DNA of 64,000 bases from Prunus persica (lineage: Eukaryota; Streptophyta; Magnoliopsida; Rosales; Rosaceae), in contig NC_034016.1 of assembly GCF_000346465.2 (NCBI RefSeq), positions 2,247,352 to 2,311,351 on the forward strand, read 5' to 3'. The translations under genes and the position numbers were made by a program. Within the stretch, counting starts at the first letter, position 1. The number at the start of each line of letters is the position of its first letter. Below the pieces are notes generated by a model. That model had not been told where the DNA came from and did no database searches. It was given only the letters and a program-made list of their open reading frames with translations. This document shows, one piece after another, positions 1 to 13,680 of this stretch.

Positions 1-1375
1 TGGAGAGAAGGGGTGGGGGAAAAGTTGGTTTAGGGCAATGAGGTTATTGAGTTCATGAAGCAGGAAAACGTCTAAGCAATGGGGTTGGTTCCATTTCATT
101 CGAATATGACCGTTAGCTAAATAAAGAGTTGTGATGAAAAATAAAGAAAAGGGTAAACTAGAAAGAGATGTTGTAACTTGTAGGGCTGCCCCCACAGCAT
201 CAAGTGGTTGCATGGAATAGGTTCAGAATTTGAAGTTGGATTAGATAGACGCATGGGCTGGGTTTGGTACATTTCCAAGTCATCTTTGGTATTTCTTCCT
301 CTATAGGCCCCAGGTCTGTTGTTCTTATTTGTTAGGCATTTAATGCAGCGTTAATTATGGTTGAGAGACAAAGGAAAGTGCGGTGATTTGAGAAATTTTT
401 GTTTCTAAACAACGACACTGTGACGTGATATTATTAATTAATAAAATATAAGTAAATAATAAATTTATATTTGAGTATTATAATATGTGACGGTGTAACG
501 TGCAGACCAAAAAAATACTTGTGACTACTGATAAAATATAATAGTTCTCTCTATTTTGATGAAAGGAAGGAATCTCACCACGATCGAGTCCTCCTTCTCC
601 GAGTATAAATAAATAAAATAAAGTTTTACAAAAATAAAAAAAAGTATGGTTACCTACCAAGTGTAAAAAACAAAACCAAAAGAAGCTTTATATCACTCGG
701 GTCCAATTGGGGGGTTGTCAGTAAATTTGATGTCCATGATTCCAAATATTTGGTATTACTGCATTTGGCACTGCATTAACGTGACGGTGCAGCCAAAACA
801 CAATAATTACTTTATTAGGGGGTACCCCCAAAGTTTGGGAGAGGAGTGCACAGGAAAACACACACTTACTGGATTTGATTAATTGATTCTATTTCATTCA
901 AATAACAAATTTACTAGGGATATATGTAAGCTTTCTGCACCAAGATGAAAATAGTTGTGTCGAACTCATCGTAAATATATGTATTGTTCTCGTCATCTAT
1001 GTGAACTGAATCTGAGATATTCTTTAACTAAATAGAATCGACTATCACTAAATCAAAGGTTAGTTAGTAAACAATTGTATTTGATCCAATCAATTCTTGG
1101 CACAATACTGGTTTCATTTTTGGACCTTCTACAACCGACATTGTTACTATTTTTACTTGGTTTATGGCAGTGAAAACAATCAACATTCAACATAGCCAAT
1201 TAAGATTAACTATCGTTTTCAGTTTCCTTAAAAAATAAAATATTATTGTTTGAAAAACCATTTCCTCTTTCATGAAATTAGCATGAAGTTCAGTCCTCTA
1301 CCCCTATGGTTTCCACATCTACCACAATCATGGCCATGGGTGAAATTAAGACCTGCCAAAGATGTATAATAGAAA

Positions 1376-1500
1376 AACACTTACATGAAACGGGAATAAC
1401 ATTATTTCACTATTTTCGGCCAATCACGTTATGTTATGCGTGATAATTTTTTCACATAACAGTCTATGATTGGCCAGACTATCCTTGCCTCATACAAATT
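1376..1500. mobile_element. Foldback MITE, family A copy 1
   Basis: A palindromic stretch of about 125 bp. The inner arms are TGGCCAATCA at about 1418 and TGATTGGCCA at about 1466, around an ATAATTTTTT centre. The outer arms (ACATGAAACGGGAATAAC and GCCTCATACAA) are only partly complementary. The same layout is at 35365-35493, so this is a dispersed family. No coding capacity. Confidence 0.6.
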
Positions 1501-2293
1501 TTTAGGTGAAATAGGGTTTAGGAGATTGATTTAGGTAGATACATATTTGTTATGGAGAAGCCTACGCATGCAAACACTACCTGAATCATTAAACATAATT
1601 AGTGTCTGAATGAACAACACTTAATTATAACAATGTACGAACCAAAAACATGCGTGAATTATTACATGAGGACACAGCAAAAAACAAAATCTTAATTACT
1701 TTTTCCATTATTTCCAATTTCCAAAGGGTTTGTTTTTCCCTGGTTTTAGAATGACAACTTGATAAGGCCATTGCTTGCTTTTGAGGCTGCTGTACAGAAC
1801 TGAAAATGTGAGATGTTGTTCGCCATGGAAGCAAAGATTGAAGCCTTCATGTACTGTGTGGGTCCCGCTCCTTCAATCAGAAAACAAAAGTACTTTTTAA
1901 AAATACTCCTTTAATTATGTGTCCAACTTTGGATACTTTTCTCCATGCATGCACTCACTGACAGATCATGTTTGTGTCTGTGTTTGTGTTTTGGAAGGGT
2001 AAAATAGGTAAATTTCACAAGATCCGCGTGGCACTGTATGTGTATGTCAATTGCATCAATTCATCAAGCTTTCAATCTTCAGACCATAAAAAATTCAAGC
2101 TTTCAATCTTTTCACGGAATCTTGAGCAGCATATGCCTAACATCTTAGAAATATGCCCGACATTTAGCATTTTTAAATCCCCAAAACAAAAATAAACGCC
2201 TAACATGTGTGAATTTTTTGTTTGGTGATAGTGAAACGCGAAGGTTAATAATTCACGTATTATAATATAAATATTGATATTAATATACGTACG

Positions 2294-2424
2294 CAATGAA
2301 GATTGATAAGTATTAAGTAGCTATGTTTTGATCGCATCGAAAAATTACTCATATTGATTTGCATACGTTAAGAAAATTGATAAATAGTACTTAACTCTAT
2401 TATGATCATACCGAAAAATTACTC
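2294..2424. repeat. Imperfect direct duplication, about 74 bp period
   Basis: Two diverged copies in a row share GATTGATAA/AATTGATAAATAG, TAT(G)TTTGATC/TATTATGATC and CGAAAAATTACTC. Probably an old local duplication. No function visible. Confidence 0.4.
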
Positions 2425-5400
2425 GAAAAAGAAATTATTCGAGAAAGAGACTTTAGCTTTAAGTAGCAAAAAAAGACTCTACGTCCATCACGTTTGAAAA
2501 GTTGGACAACTGTCCCAGGACTCATAAATCCTTCACAAAACATCAACAGGCAGACCAGACACGTATTCATATGGACCGGAGTGCTGAAATTCATACACAA
2601 CATATGCCTAATATAAATTTATACCATCTGATTATTTTTTGTACAAACAATCCAAGACACTTGGCTCTCTTGACTTGGATGCATCATGCAGTCTACGAAA
2701 GCAAAATATTATAATTTCTCCCCAGCCTATGAAAATCTCATCTTCATTTTCGTGTCGGTGTCTTGGAGATAGTATATTTATTTCTTGAATAAAATAAAAC
2801 GACTTGCTGATATTGCATTGGGAGGAGACTTTTTAGTCTAATCATCATCATTATAAAAACCCTAAAACTAATTAATTTTATGAACCCGATTGTTTAGGAT
2901 TAATATATATGATCACATACGTAGGTACCATATGATCTACAACAAAATGCTTCTTTAATCAGCTAATTATAATTTATATGGATGGGTATACATATATTAT
3001 GATGACAGGCTAAATATAAATATTGTTACGTAAAGGAACGTTCTCTTGACAGAATGTAATTTTGGATCATTGCTTGTATATTGTATTGTAGACAAAAAAG
3101 TGGTTAAAGTTGAGTGTAGATAAATTTATTTTCTCGAATGATAGAGCATTTACCCTCACCTCACACATCAGTGGCAAGAGTTCGAGTGTGAACCTCCTTC
3201 TTTCAATTCTGGGTATCTTTTATACGAAGAAAATTCTACGTAAGAACCCTCCAAATAAGTCTATTTGAATTGGATACGTATCAATCGTATCGATGGTCCA
3301 TGCATAACAAATTGGTGTAGTATATTCATATAATTATTACATATTGGGTCTCAATAACTCATAGGGAATAAATGTGTTTATGGAGATCCCTTTAAAAGGG
3401 AAGACTTTTCAGAAAGAATTAATATATGCATAAGACTAAGAGGAAAAATACAAACTTCAAACTTCAAGGAGAGGGACTGAGCAGGGAGAAGGGCTAAAGC
3501 CCAGAAGACCTGCAAAAGAAAAGGAAGTATCGTGTGCTTGTTCGAGGATCATCCACATCTTGTCATTGTGGGACTCAAAGAACCAATTAGGATAAATTCG
3601 ACAAATGCATTTTCTATAGCAACTTGGCAAACAAAGCAACACTAGATAATAACAAGAAAAACAAAAAGCAAGAAAGTACGGCAAAAAGGAAAAACCAAAG
3701 CCATATAATACTAGGACCAATTCTCAAGGATCTTAAACGGTGCACATGTATATGTTCAGAAAATATTGTTTTAGCCAAAATTTGCTGCAAAATTGACCAA
3801 TTTCCCCCATATTCACACACTAATTTTTAAAGCACATATATATATTTTTTTCTTTTCTAGTATGCGATAGTTTAAATTAGAGAAGATAAAGATTTCTCAC
3901 ACACACAGTTATGATGCTGTGGGATTTCGAACTGAGGCCTCTGATCTGCAAGATCTTTCAGAACAAAAAAATAAAATCAAAATCAAAATGCTCCACTTCC
4001 TTGGTACTCAGCTCTCCACCTCTCTCATTTCAGACAAGCTTCTAGATTTAGATTTGTCTCAAATCACATGCCATCTAAACCTGCCCCAGCCCAAATTTTG
4101 ATTTTTTGAAAATTCCAGTGCTTCTACTTTTGCTTTTTTATTTTTTAAAGTCTCACTTACCCCATCAATGTGCATAATTGGTTTTTATATATATATTTAT
4201 ATACAAGCTAATTTGTCAAGATGTGAAAGACTTATTTAGTAGCTAGTGATGCAAGAAATTCAATAGGAGCCCAACTAGATTATTATTTAAAATGTGTTTG
4301 ACCACATTTGCACATTAAGGTAAAATTTATACAAACTCCAGCTAGCTACCATGAAAGCTACAATATGAATATGAAAGGTGACTGTCAATTTCTGTATTGG
4401 GAAAAAAATAATAATAATAACATAAAGCCATAAACAAAAAGTACTGGCTGAGAAACCTTCCCTCATTCTTCTTCAATTCTTGGCTGTCTTTTTTATATAT
4501 ACCATTTTACTGCATGGTTTCAATTTCTCTGCGTAGTTTATTTATTTATTTATGGATATTTAGTCATATATTCATTTTTAGTACTAATGATCTACCTCAC
4601 ATCATTTCATTTTTATAAATAAATATAATATTAAAAAAACCCAAAAAGTAACATATGGGCCTATTGAATTTAATTTTGATTATTAAATTACTTTGATATC
4701 TTATTGAGTGTTTTGGGTTTCTTTTATGAGCTTTTGAATCGATGACAGTTTTGTAGTTTTGAAAAGTTTTTGTGTAGCTAAAACCTAAATTTACTTTTTT
4801 AAAATCTATTTTATATATAATTTTTTTTAATAATTTGGACCTTTATATTAGGTATAATAGTAATTCTCTCTATTTGTGTTTTTAACACAGTGATCTGGAG
4901 AAACTAGTCAAAAGCCAATAATGACTCTTCTTCCATCGTTCTCTATGGGCTAAAAGAGATTACGTACGTAGCTAGGGTTCAGTCTTCACCTACCACTCCT
5001 ATTAGCATGCACCTAAAGAAGGATGTGGATAACGAACATTTTGACCAAAATCACGTGAGATGTCACGTGCCATAGGACCACCACTAACCTAGCATTGATT
5101 GTGAAGATGGATCGAGGTTGTCCCATAACTCCTTGTCCACGTTAACTTTGGGGCAAGAGTACCACACAAACCCCACAAAAAAGAAAAAGTTTGGTGTACT
5201 GTAAGCTAAAACATGAAAAGAAATTAAAGTAAAAAGAGAAAAAATGATTACTTTGTATCGTTATGATTGCATGTTTAAAAAATATATAAAGTCACATATG
5301 AGAAATTTGACAAAATAAAATACAATATATAATAAATGATTCAATTATTAATAGTATCGACGTTTTTTTTGTATAAAACTTCACACTTATTAAATTATGC

Positions 5401-6267
5401 AGATAGTTAAATTGAGGACAGTATTGACGTTAGTTGTAGTGGACCACGAATCGGTGCCTCTGAAATCTTAATTTGTTTTACATAAAAATTGAAATGAATG
5501 ATTGTGGATTTGTATGGGGACGTGAAAGTGTCAAAAGGGTGCAGATCTGTAGATGATGAAAGCCATCCTGCTCTGCTGGGACTGTTTGGAAAATAATTGC
5601 TACAAAAAAATATAATTAATATTATCTGAACAGCTCACCATGTTAATAAAAATGAAGTGGGATTGATTATTCCATTGTCGAGTTGGAACTTGGACAAGTA
5701 TTTTCTCATTCATGCGGTGGTCAGAATAATGCGATTTAATCCCGAACTAAACATGCTTAAGTAAGCATTTTATCGTTCTTTATTAGTCATCGGTAATTGT
5801 TTGGAACAACTAGTTCGTATTTGTAAATGATTAATTAGTCCTTAACATGTATGATTAAGGCAAATGGGCTTATCTTAAACCTCCAGAGTCAGAGAAATTC
5901 CAGAAAATTAATTAAAGCTGTGCGAATGTGACAGCCTACGTACTAAGAGAGAGAGAGTTGCAGCCGCCTGGTCCCTGTGTGTAGTGCCAAAATCATAGAA
6001 AGTTAGGCCACCACACACATTTTTCAAACTTGTCTACGTTTCATGAGAAATATTACACAAACAAGGGAAGACTTGTGGTTTAGATATTATACTTTTATTC
6101 AATAAAACTTGATGTTCTGCCCCCACGTACTCTTATTGCATTAAATTGCCTTCAAGTAAAAAGGGTCACACCCTGAGGTGATAATAGGTTTATTCTGTCG
6201 AAGAATATGAGTGATTTTATTACCGATAATATTTTTATAAAATTTCACACGAATTATACATGTAATA

Positions 6268-6719
6268 NNNNNNNNNNNNNNNNNNNNNNNNNNNNNNNNN
6301 NNNNNNNNNNNNNNNNNNNNNNNNNNNNNNNNNNNNNNNNNNNNNNNNNNNNNNNNNNNNNNNNNNNNNNNNNNNNNNNNNNNNNNNNNNNNNNNNNNNN
6401 NNNNNNNNNNNNNNNNNNNNNNNNNNNNNNNNNNNNNNNNNNNNNNNNNNNNNNNNNNNNNNNNNNNNNNNNNNNNNNNNNNNNNNNNNNNNNNNNNNNN
6501 NNNNNNNNNNNNNNNNNNNNNNNNNNNNNNNNNNNNNNNNNNNNNNNNNNNNNNNNNNNNNNNNNNNNNNNNNNNNNNNNNNNNNNNNNNNNNNNNNNNN
6601 NNNNNNNNNNNNNNNNNNNNNNNNNNNNNNNNNNNNNNNNNNNNNNNNNNNNNNNNNNNNNNNNNNNNNNNNNNNNNNNNNNNNNNNNNNNNNNNNNNNN
6701 NNNNNNNNNNNNNNNNNNN
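6268..6719. other. Assembly gap (452 N)
   Basis: A run of 452 N. It abuts the 51-bp extensin repeat array, so it is most likely a collapsed or unassembled repeat region. It probably hides the signal peptide and N-terminal repeats of the extensin; the real length may differ from 452. Confidence 0.95.
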
Positions 6720-7201
6720 TACTCTACAAGTCTCCACCACCACCATCACCTTCACCACCTAAGCACCCTTACCACTACAAGTCTCCACCACCACCATCAC
6801 CATCACCACCTAAGCACCCCTACCACTACAAGTCTCCCCCACCACCATCACCTTCACCACCTAAGCACCCATACCACTACAAGTCTCCACCACCACCATC
6901 ACCTTCACCACCTAAGCACCCATACCACTACAAGTCTCCCCCACCACCATCACCACCCAAGAAGCCTTACCATTACAAGTCTCCACCACCACCACCTTCT
7001 CCTACTCCTCCAGTCTACTCACCACCCAAGAAGCCTTACCACTACAAGTCTCCCCCACCACCCACACCAGTCTACAAGCCACCAGTTTACTCACCACCCC
7101 CACCACCTAAGAAACCATACAAGCCACCAACTCCTCCAGTTCACACCGCACCACCACACCCTTACATCTACTCATCACCCCCACCTCCTCACCACTACTA
7201 G
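6720..7201 (+). CDS. Extensin (classical SP4 type), 3' part, 5' end in gap
   Basis: Hydroxyproline-rich structural glycoprotein of the primary cell wall; family members are secreted, O-arabinosylated on Ser-Hyp4 motifs and cross-linked through tyrosines by wall peroxidases. The correct frame (codon starting at 6725, stop TAG at 7199-7201) gives at least four exact-length 17-residue units of the form YKSPPPPSPSPPKHPYH, each 51 bp (6725-6775, 6776-6826, 6827-6877, 6878-6928), then shorter, more variable units with SPPPP, YHYK and PVYSPP. The end is YIYSSPPPPHHY, a typical extensin C terminus. YHY is a Tyr-X-Tyr motif suited to isodityrosine cross-links; the Lys in each unit gives the basic charge expected of the family. 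Signal peptide and start codon lie in the N gap, so total length is unknown. A poly-His ORF over the same bases is a wrong-frame reading of the CCACCACCA repeats. Confidence 0.93.
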
Positions 7202-7229
7202 ATAATGAGAGCTAGACTGCATCCAGCTG

Positions 7230-7450
7230 GTAAGCTCTCCATTCTTGTTTTTATTACTTGAGTTAACATTACCTTGTCAGCCTGTAACTATCAGAGAATC
7301 TGTATTTGAACAAACAAGTACTTACATTATTAATTACACTGCGAATCGGAACCAAGTTAATTAATGCCATTACTGATTAGGATGAATTGGTATATTTAGT
7401 AACAAATTGACAAATGACAGAGACCTAACAATACTGTGTCCATATTGCAG
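7230..7450 (+). other. Probable intron in the extensin 3' UTR
   Basis: Twenty-nine bases after the stop there is a good donor (CTG|GTAAGC) and at 7441-7450 a good acceptor (CATATTGCAG|GTAAGG), enclosing 221 bp of AT-rich sequence. An intron in the 3' UTR is known for other extensin genes, such as tobacco extensin. After the acceptor follow about 200 bases with AATAAA-like signals near 7690-7700 that may mark the poly(A) region. Inferred from splice motifs only. Confidence 0.55.
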
Positions 7451-9185
7451 GTAAGGTGAAGACCAGGTCCAAATAAAGAAGGGGCTGTCGAAGCCGGAGC
7501 GCCTTAACCTACAAAAAAGAAGAAGATCGAGTCTCCGCAGTTGATGTAACGTTTTTATTTATGCAGATGTTGTATTTTTATTAGACAGTTGTAGTGCACT
7601 TGTTTTATTTTATATATTTCTCAAAAGAGATGCCATATGTATTGTCGTTTATTTCAACCTTCTTCCTAATGGAGAGGAGATCATCATAATAATAAAATAA
7701 ATACGTTTCCCAAATTTTCCTTATTATTTCCTCTCAGATTTCTTTCTTCTTTTCCTGGTGATTAAATCTCATCCTTTCTGTAAAATAAATAATTATAAAA
7801 TATTTAGAAAGATAAAAAGTGCGGGCCCCTCCATGCAATTGAAAATGTTCAATTAAAAACGTGTCACAAAAAGAATCAACCTGGATGTCCGTATCATGCA
7901 TATATTCTGCTTCCTCCAATTAAAAGATTGTACATGATTATTATTGCCCTATATGTATGTAAAAAATTGTATCTGCATATGCATCCTCTTTTACGCTCAA
8001 CTGGCTACATCAAGTTTCTGTCGGATATAGCAATTATTGTTGGACAACAAAGCAATTCGGCAATTGATCTGGTGGATCGCATTTTTAAAGTCCCCAACAG
8101 TAGAATGGAAATGAATGCCTAAAATTAGGAAGAGAAAAAACAACTTTTTTCCGGTTTTGAAGGGATTAGGCCATCTCCAACAGTGAAGGGCTAAACATCT
8201 TCGGTTCATTCTGGACACAAGAAAAATTTGTTAATTATCTTGCCAGAATAAAATACACGAACGTTCTTGAAAAAATAGAAACAGTTGTACACTTGTTAAG
8301 ATTCAGAAATGTTTTCTTCTTTAAGTGAGTAAATTTTAATATTTTTCAAATAAAGCCTGCAAATAATGGTGGAATGCAGAGCAACTGTGCCCTGACACGG
8401 CTCAGTTTGTCTTCTTCTTATTTTCTAATCTTTGGAGTTGAGACACATTCATGGCATAGCTCGAGTTCAGAACGCTACACTTTTAAATCATACCCTTATG
8501 TTATTCTCTGCACTGCAAGCTGGTGCACGGTTATCTATAGTTTTGGGTTGTAATTAAGTTGGAGCTTTTCAATAAGAAAATAATTCATCGAGAACACAAA
8601 AATAGAAATATATGCAAATACGTCAAATTGTAATCTACACGAAGTGAGAATGTCTCCTTTTAAAGAAGCAGTGTTTATTTTCCAATTACTTCTTCTCGTG
8701 CTACGGGTTATATTTATTCATACTCACTGCTTCTCTCTAATAATAATAACATATTTTTTTCTTCCAAATAAGGTCGATATCAGGTTAAAGCAACATTTTA
8801 ATAAGTTTTTAGGAAAATTTCAAAGATTTCTTAGAGATTTTAGGATTTGGGATTGGTATTTAAAGCAACTTGAGATTTGTTTTCTTTATGTCATTCAGAT
8901 TTTAATAATCGATAAATTTTGAAGTTTTTCTCAAATCTTGTGGGTTGAAATTTTGATATTTTATTTATGTATTATGGGGATGGGGTCACCATGACAGTAC
9001 GTGTTTGAGTAATTCAGTACTTGTCCTTTTAAGTAATCTTGTAAACGGAATTTGAAATGAAGTTGCTTACAATTTCATTAACTTTGCATGGTGGAGTGAG
9101 TAGTGATGTGACTTGACAGTAACGTTATTCATGTTCTTTAAATCAGAGAAAGTTTGGTGTGAATGTTTGTGTATATATAATATAT

Positions 9186-9570
9186 TGAAGGATCTCTCAA
9201 ATATTTGAGGGATTCTTTTATAAGGTTTATTCTGTATTGTATTCCACTAGTTTAAATTATTTATTTTGTATATATTTATTTAAAGATCATCTTTATAAAA
9301 AAATCGCTTGAATTCAATATCATTTAACCACTCAATTAAATTATTGAAATTTATGTACTTTCTTCAAGCATCGTGTTCATTAATTTTGTTGGTCTCAATT
9401 AGATGCCTTAATAATTTTCAATTTGCATGATTTTTTGTAAGAATAAGCTCTGAATGAAGATGTGAAAAATAAATATTTTGGATCATTAAAAAAAGTTTCA
9501 TAAGCTACCCCAAATGATATCCGTCAAAAAAAATTATTTAAATAATCCATCAATAAAAAGGGACTGATAT
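9186..9570. mobile_element. MITE, family B copy 1
   Basis: About 385 bp that aligns along most of its length with 33724-34027. Shared blocks include CACTCAATTAAATTATTGAAA versus the same with two changes, TTTCTTCAAGCATCGTG versus TTTCTTGAAGCACCGCG, and TTGGATCATT(G)GAAAAA. The right end (CATCAATAAAAAGGGACT) matches the family's terminal inverted repeat. Non-coding. Confidence 0.6.
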
Positions 9571-11203
9571 CCATCTTCATTTACTTGGATAGCCTTCAAT
9601 ATTGGATACAAATTTAAGGTGATCGTGAATAATAAAGTGGAGATTGATAAGAAATTGGTATATGATATGATAGTAGTCATGCAAACAGAGATGGATTTGA
9701 TTGAAAATATTTGTCGTTTCTTTTCTTCACACCAATATATTAGTTTGGTTGTCAATTTTCTTTTGAAGATTGAAGGTTTGGTGAAATCAAATATATAAAA
9801 AATCCTCAAGACAGTGAGGTGAGAGATTTCAGAAAATTAGTTCTTTCAATGGCTGTCGTTCAAACTTATAAACACTTTGAGCAGAGGGGATTTGCCTCGT
9901 TTGGCCAGTCATCGTGACCCAAAATGGGTTGTTTTTTATATATAATTATTAGGCTCCACCTGCACTAGAAAATATTGTAGAAGGTGAAGTAATTAGTTCA
10001 ATAATTGTCCTCTCTTTTTTTTTTTCTTCCTAATTTCTTTTTGGTTATTTTAAATGCTATGATATAAAATGTTTGGTATCGATTAAGCAATGAATGGGGA
10101 CATAATATGATAAAGTGAGGTACAACAAATGTAAGTCCAGATTCTTAATCAAATTGTGGGGACCTTATCAATTTAATGATGTTTAAAGTCTTTTGAGATT
10201 GGTAGGAAGATAATAGGGGCACTACCCTACATATATTTTATATGTGGATAACGTTAGCTTTATATTCGATTTGATATGTAAAACGAAGTGACACACAGTC
10301 TCAAACGAGTTTTACGTTTTAAACATAAATCTCGAACCTTTCATTTTTTCTTTGTGAAAGTTTTATTTATATTGTTATGATTTGGTTTTTTTAAGTTTTA
10401 TTATTTTTTATTTATTCTAAGTTTACAATCTTAGTTAGGATGTTTATGTCAGAAATTCTTCAATCATGCATGATTATTAGTGGATGCGCACAAATGTCTT
10501 AATTTTGATGTTAGACTGCTCCATTATTGTAATGGCTTTTTATGACTAATTTATATTGGCCCTTTGTGACTAATGACTTTTTTAACTGAATTATAACTGC
10601 AATCATAAATTATTATTTTTATAAAAAAAAAACCTAGACCTAAAATCGAAAGTGGTTAGTTTTTTTTTTAACGTTGTTCTTGTTTATGCTGGAAGAGACA
10701 TAATTTTTAACTTTACAAGCCCTACACGTGAGTTGTACGTTACAATTATCCATCTTCCCTTGTCTGTGGAAATGGACAAGTTCTGTATATGTCAGATTCT
10801 CAGAGTCAGAGTCCGTAACTATATTGAAAGGTTTTCGGCCTCATTCCAAAAACTTTGGTACAATAAATTTCTACTGATCACTAATTCACGAATGCAATAT
10901 TTCCCTTTTGTTTTGGTAAGTAATGAATTGACATATTAATTTAGGCTGTTATCCAATGTATTTATGGCTCATCAAAATGTCGCAGTTTTTGTTAACTTTT
11001 TGTTTTGTATTTGTAGAATTATGGTTATGTTCATAAACACGTGTCAATTATTAAGAAAGATAATGATAATACAGCTTGAGTTAAACCGATAAGAAAAATA
11101 CTCTCTATATAAACATATCAAATGTTTGCTAATATATTGATTTTGAATTTTAGATAGAGAACTCGTTTTCGTTGCATTGGATTCTTGTGGTTATTGTCTC
11201 GTC

Positions 11204-12099
11204 TAGGGGTGGGCACGGTCCGGATTGGTTCGGTTTTACTCTCAAACCACAGCTGAACCAATAAGAAAATAACGGTCCGGTTTGGTTCGGATTAGCCTAA
11301 AATCATAATGAAAACCGAACCAATCCAAACCACTTGTAATCGGTTTGGTTCGGATTGGTTCGGCCGGTTTGTGCCTAACACAAAACCATGCATTTTTCAA
11401 CCTGCTCTTACATTATAATGCTAACATTTTGCCATTATATCATTCCATTCCATTCCATCAAAGGCTAATACAACATCATTCCATTTATTCAAAGGTTATC
11501 CAATGTCTAGCATGCATCTAAGTTCACAATTTCCATCAAAACAAACATATACAAAATTTGCATTAACCAAGTAGCATTAAATTTACTCATTGCATTCATC
11601 ACAATACAAACAAATGAAAAGCTTTTATCACAGAGAGGTAAATGCTTTTATCACAGAGGTGGAGTTTGAATGCGTATGAAATTATGAAATGGACCCATTA
11701 ATTAAGATAGATAGAGTAAGAAGAGCCACACAACACAAAGAGCAAACACACATAGTAGAGATAGAAAGAGAGGGAAATACAAACACACACAAATAACTGG
11801 GATATGCAAATTAGAAGATCAAAACGTGCACCAACATTTAGATACGCGGACTCACAAAACGCACACAAACCTTGCCACATGTAAACTAAATTAAATAAAT
11901 AATAAATTGATTTATAATCGGTCCGGTTCGGTTTAGGACAGTTTTTAAAACTCTCAAACCACAGCTGAACCAAACTAAACCGGTTCGGTTCGGTTTTTCA
12001 AAATGTTGACTTTTTCTTTGGTCAAAACCAAACCAAACCAATCCAATATAATCGGTTCGGCCGGATTGACCGGATCGGCCGGATTGATGCCCACCCCTA
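11204..12099. mobile_element. Non-autonomous hAT transposon, 896 bp, perfect TSD
   Basis: The termini are TAGGGGTGGGCA and its exact reverse complement TGCCCACCCCTA. They are flanked by a perfect 8-bp direct repeat GTCTCGTC (11196-11203 and 12100-12107), the target-site size of the hAT superfamily. Subterminal regions are packed with CGGTTCGG/CGGTTTGG motifs in both orientations and with CAAACCACAGCTGAACCA on both sides, plausible transposase-binding repeats. No transposase is encoded; the interior is AT-rich and non-coding. Exact TIRs and TSD suggest a fairly recent insertion. Confidence 0.92.
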
Positions 12100-13680
12100 G
12101 TCTCGTCCGTTGTCAGATGTTCTTTTTACATTGCATTTTAAAGATTCCAATGTAAATTGGAGATTGTCTTTTTTCCCACTCAATCCCACCACTTGCAGTA
12201 AAATGTATAAGAAGAACAGAGACATGTGACCTATTCTTCCCAGCTTGCAGCAAGCAAGCTTCTGGAAAAAGGACATAAAAAAAAATGCGTATTGGGAAAT
12301 GGGGTCTCGAAGAATCAAGATAAATCGATGGAGAGAGAGAAGCAAAAAGATGGAATAGTCCCTTTTCTCTTCACCTAACAAGAAACTATAGCAGCAAATA
12401 TCATCTCATTATCTGGTGTTAAAAACTTTTAAAGGGAAAAAGAAGACCGTCGATCATTTGTAGTGGTCCATATATATACCTAAAAGTTGATTCTTCTGCC
12501 TTTTCCTTTAACAAATAAATTATAATTTGTGGGAATTAATGTAGACGATTAATTAAGCTTTTATATTGTCAAATATGATGGCCATTCTTTTTTGAGTAGT
12601 TAGATTTTTTCATCATTAGATATGATATGTTTTCAATTAAATCTGCCGCAGTGTCAAATTGTGTTTGAATTTTAGTCCTTTTATTGGATACACTAGTTTG
12701 AATATATACATAAACACCAAACTGTAGATGTATTGATTGATACTTGATTCTTTGCAGAACATATGTGTAAATTACGTTTACGTAACATAATCATACTAGT
12801 TGAAAATTGTTCATATTCACAATCAAGCGTGCATGCAGGTTGTTATTATGTCCAATGTATGCCTATTCTTTTTTGAATTTGAGACTATTAGTTTGTAAGT
12901 TAACGTATTTTTTCACTAAGTTAGACCCCGTTGACTTGTGAAGACAAATATTTAAGATTACATTACATGACTTACGCGGTATGCTACAAGAAAAAAAACA
13001 AAAACCTAATAATTACACTGAAAAAAGTCAATTACAAAGCAACAAAAAAAAAAACACATCCAACTCATGCCAACAATACATGATGTACATGCATATGCAT
13101 GGTCAAGTTCCTACACAGACTAGAAGTTAAAATTTGCCAGTCACAACATCTCATCTGACCAATTTCCCTTAACGAAAAGGAATTGGAGTTTCCATTGTAA
13201 CTGTCGTTTTCAGCATCAAGTTGTAATTAATTAACTTAAACCATTTCCTTATATGATAATCTAATAAATGTAATCTTAATTAATGTGCATGTGGATTAGG
13301 TAGCTTCTGATCTTGATTCGATCTTCTACATCAAGGTTGTTGTGTGTAATTAATGTTGTCTCTCTTGAACACATGTGCATCCATCTATAAGAGGAGACCA
13401 TGGGTACTATAATGTGTCAAGATTTATGAGATTTATTTTTTAATTTCTCTAAACAAGTATAATTTGTACAAAAATGCTGCTAAATGAACCTTAAAATTAA
13501 TCGAGTACACTAGATGAAGCAAAGCAAAAGTTAACCGTGAAGAGGATCGATATGTTTGGATCAACACCAGTGGGGTGACTAGTAGCTTATTTACGCATCA
13601 TTTTGTCTTCAATAACAATTCCATGCAAAGAGTTAATTCTAGAGTTCATTTAACAACACTCTTTGTACAAATATATAAAA

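Larger units (their letters stand above)
1..6267. other. Intergenic region, no gene recognised
   Basis: AT-rich DNA with only short ORFs that resemble no family I know and lack codon bias. Besides the MITE at 1376-1500 and a weak duplication near 2294-2424 I see no organised structure. The last few hundred bases should include the promoter and perhaps the 5' UTR of the extensin gene, but its start codon is hidden in the gap, so I do not assign a TATA box. Confidence 0.6.

Noticed and set aside
6207..7205. Poly-His/Leu ORF over the extensin
   Set aside because: Wrong frame of the CCACCACCA repeats; the extensin frame gives the known SP4 pattern and a proper C terminus. The first half is only N.
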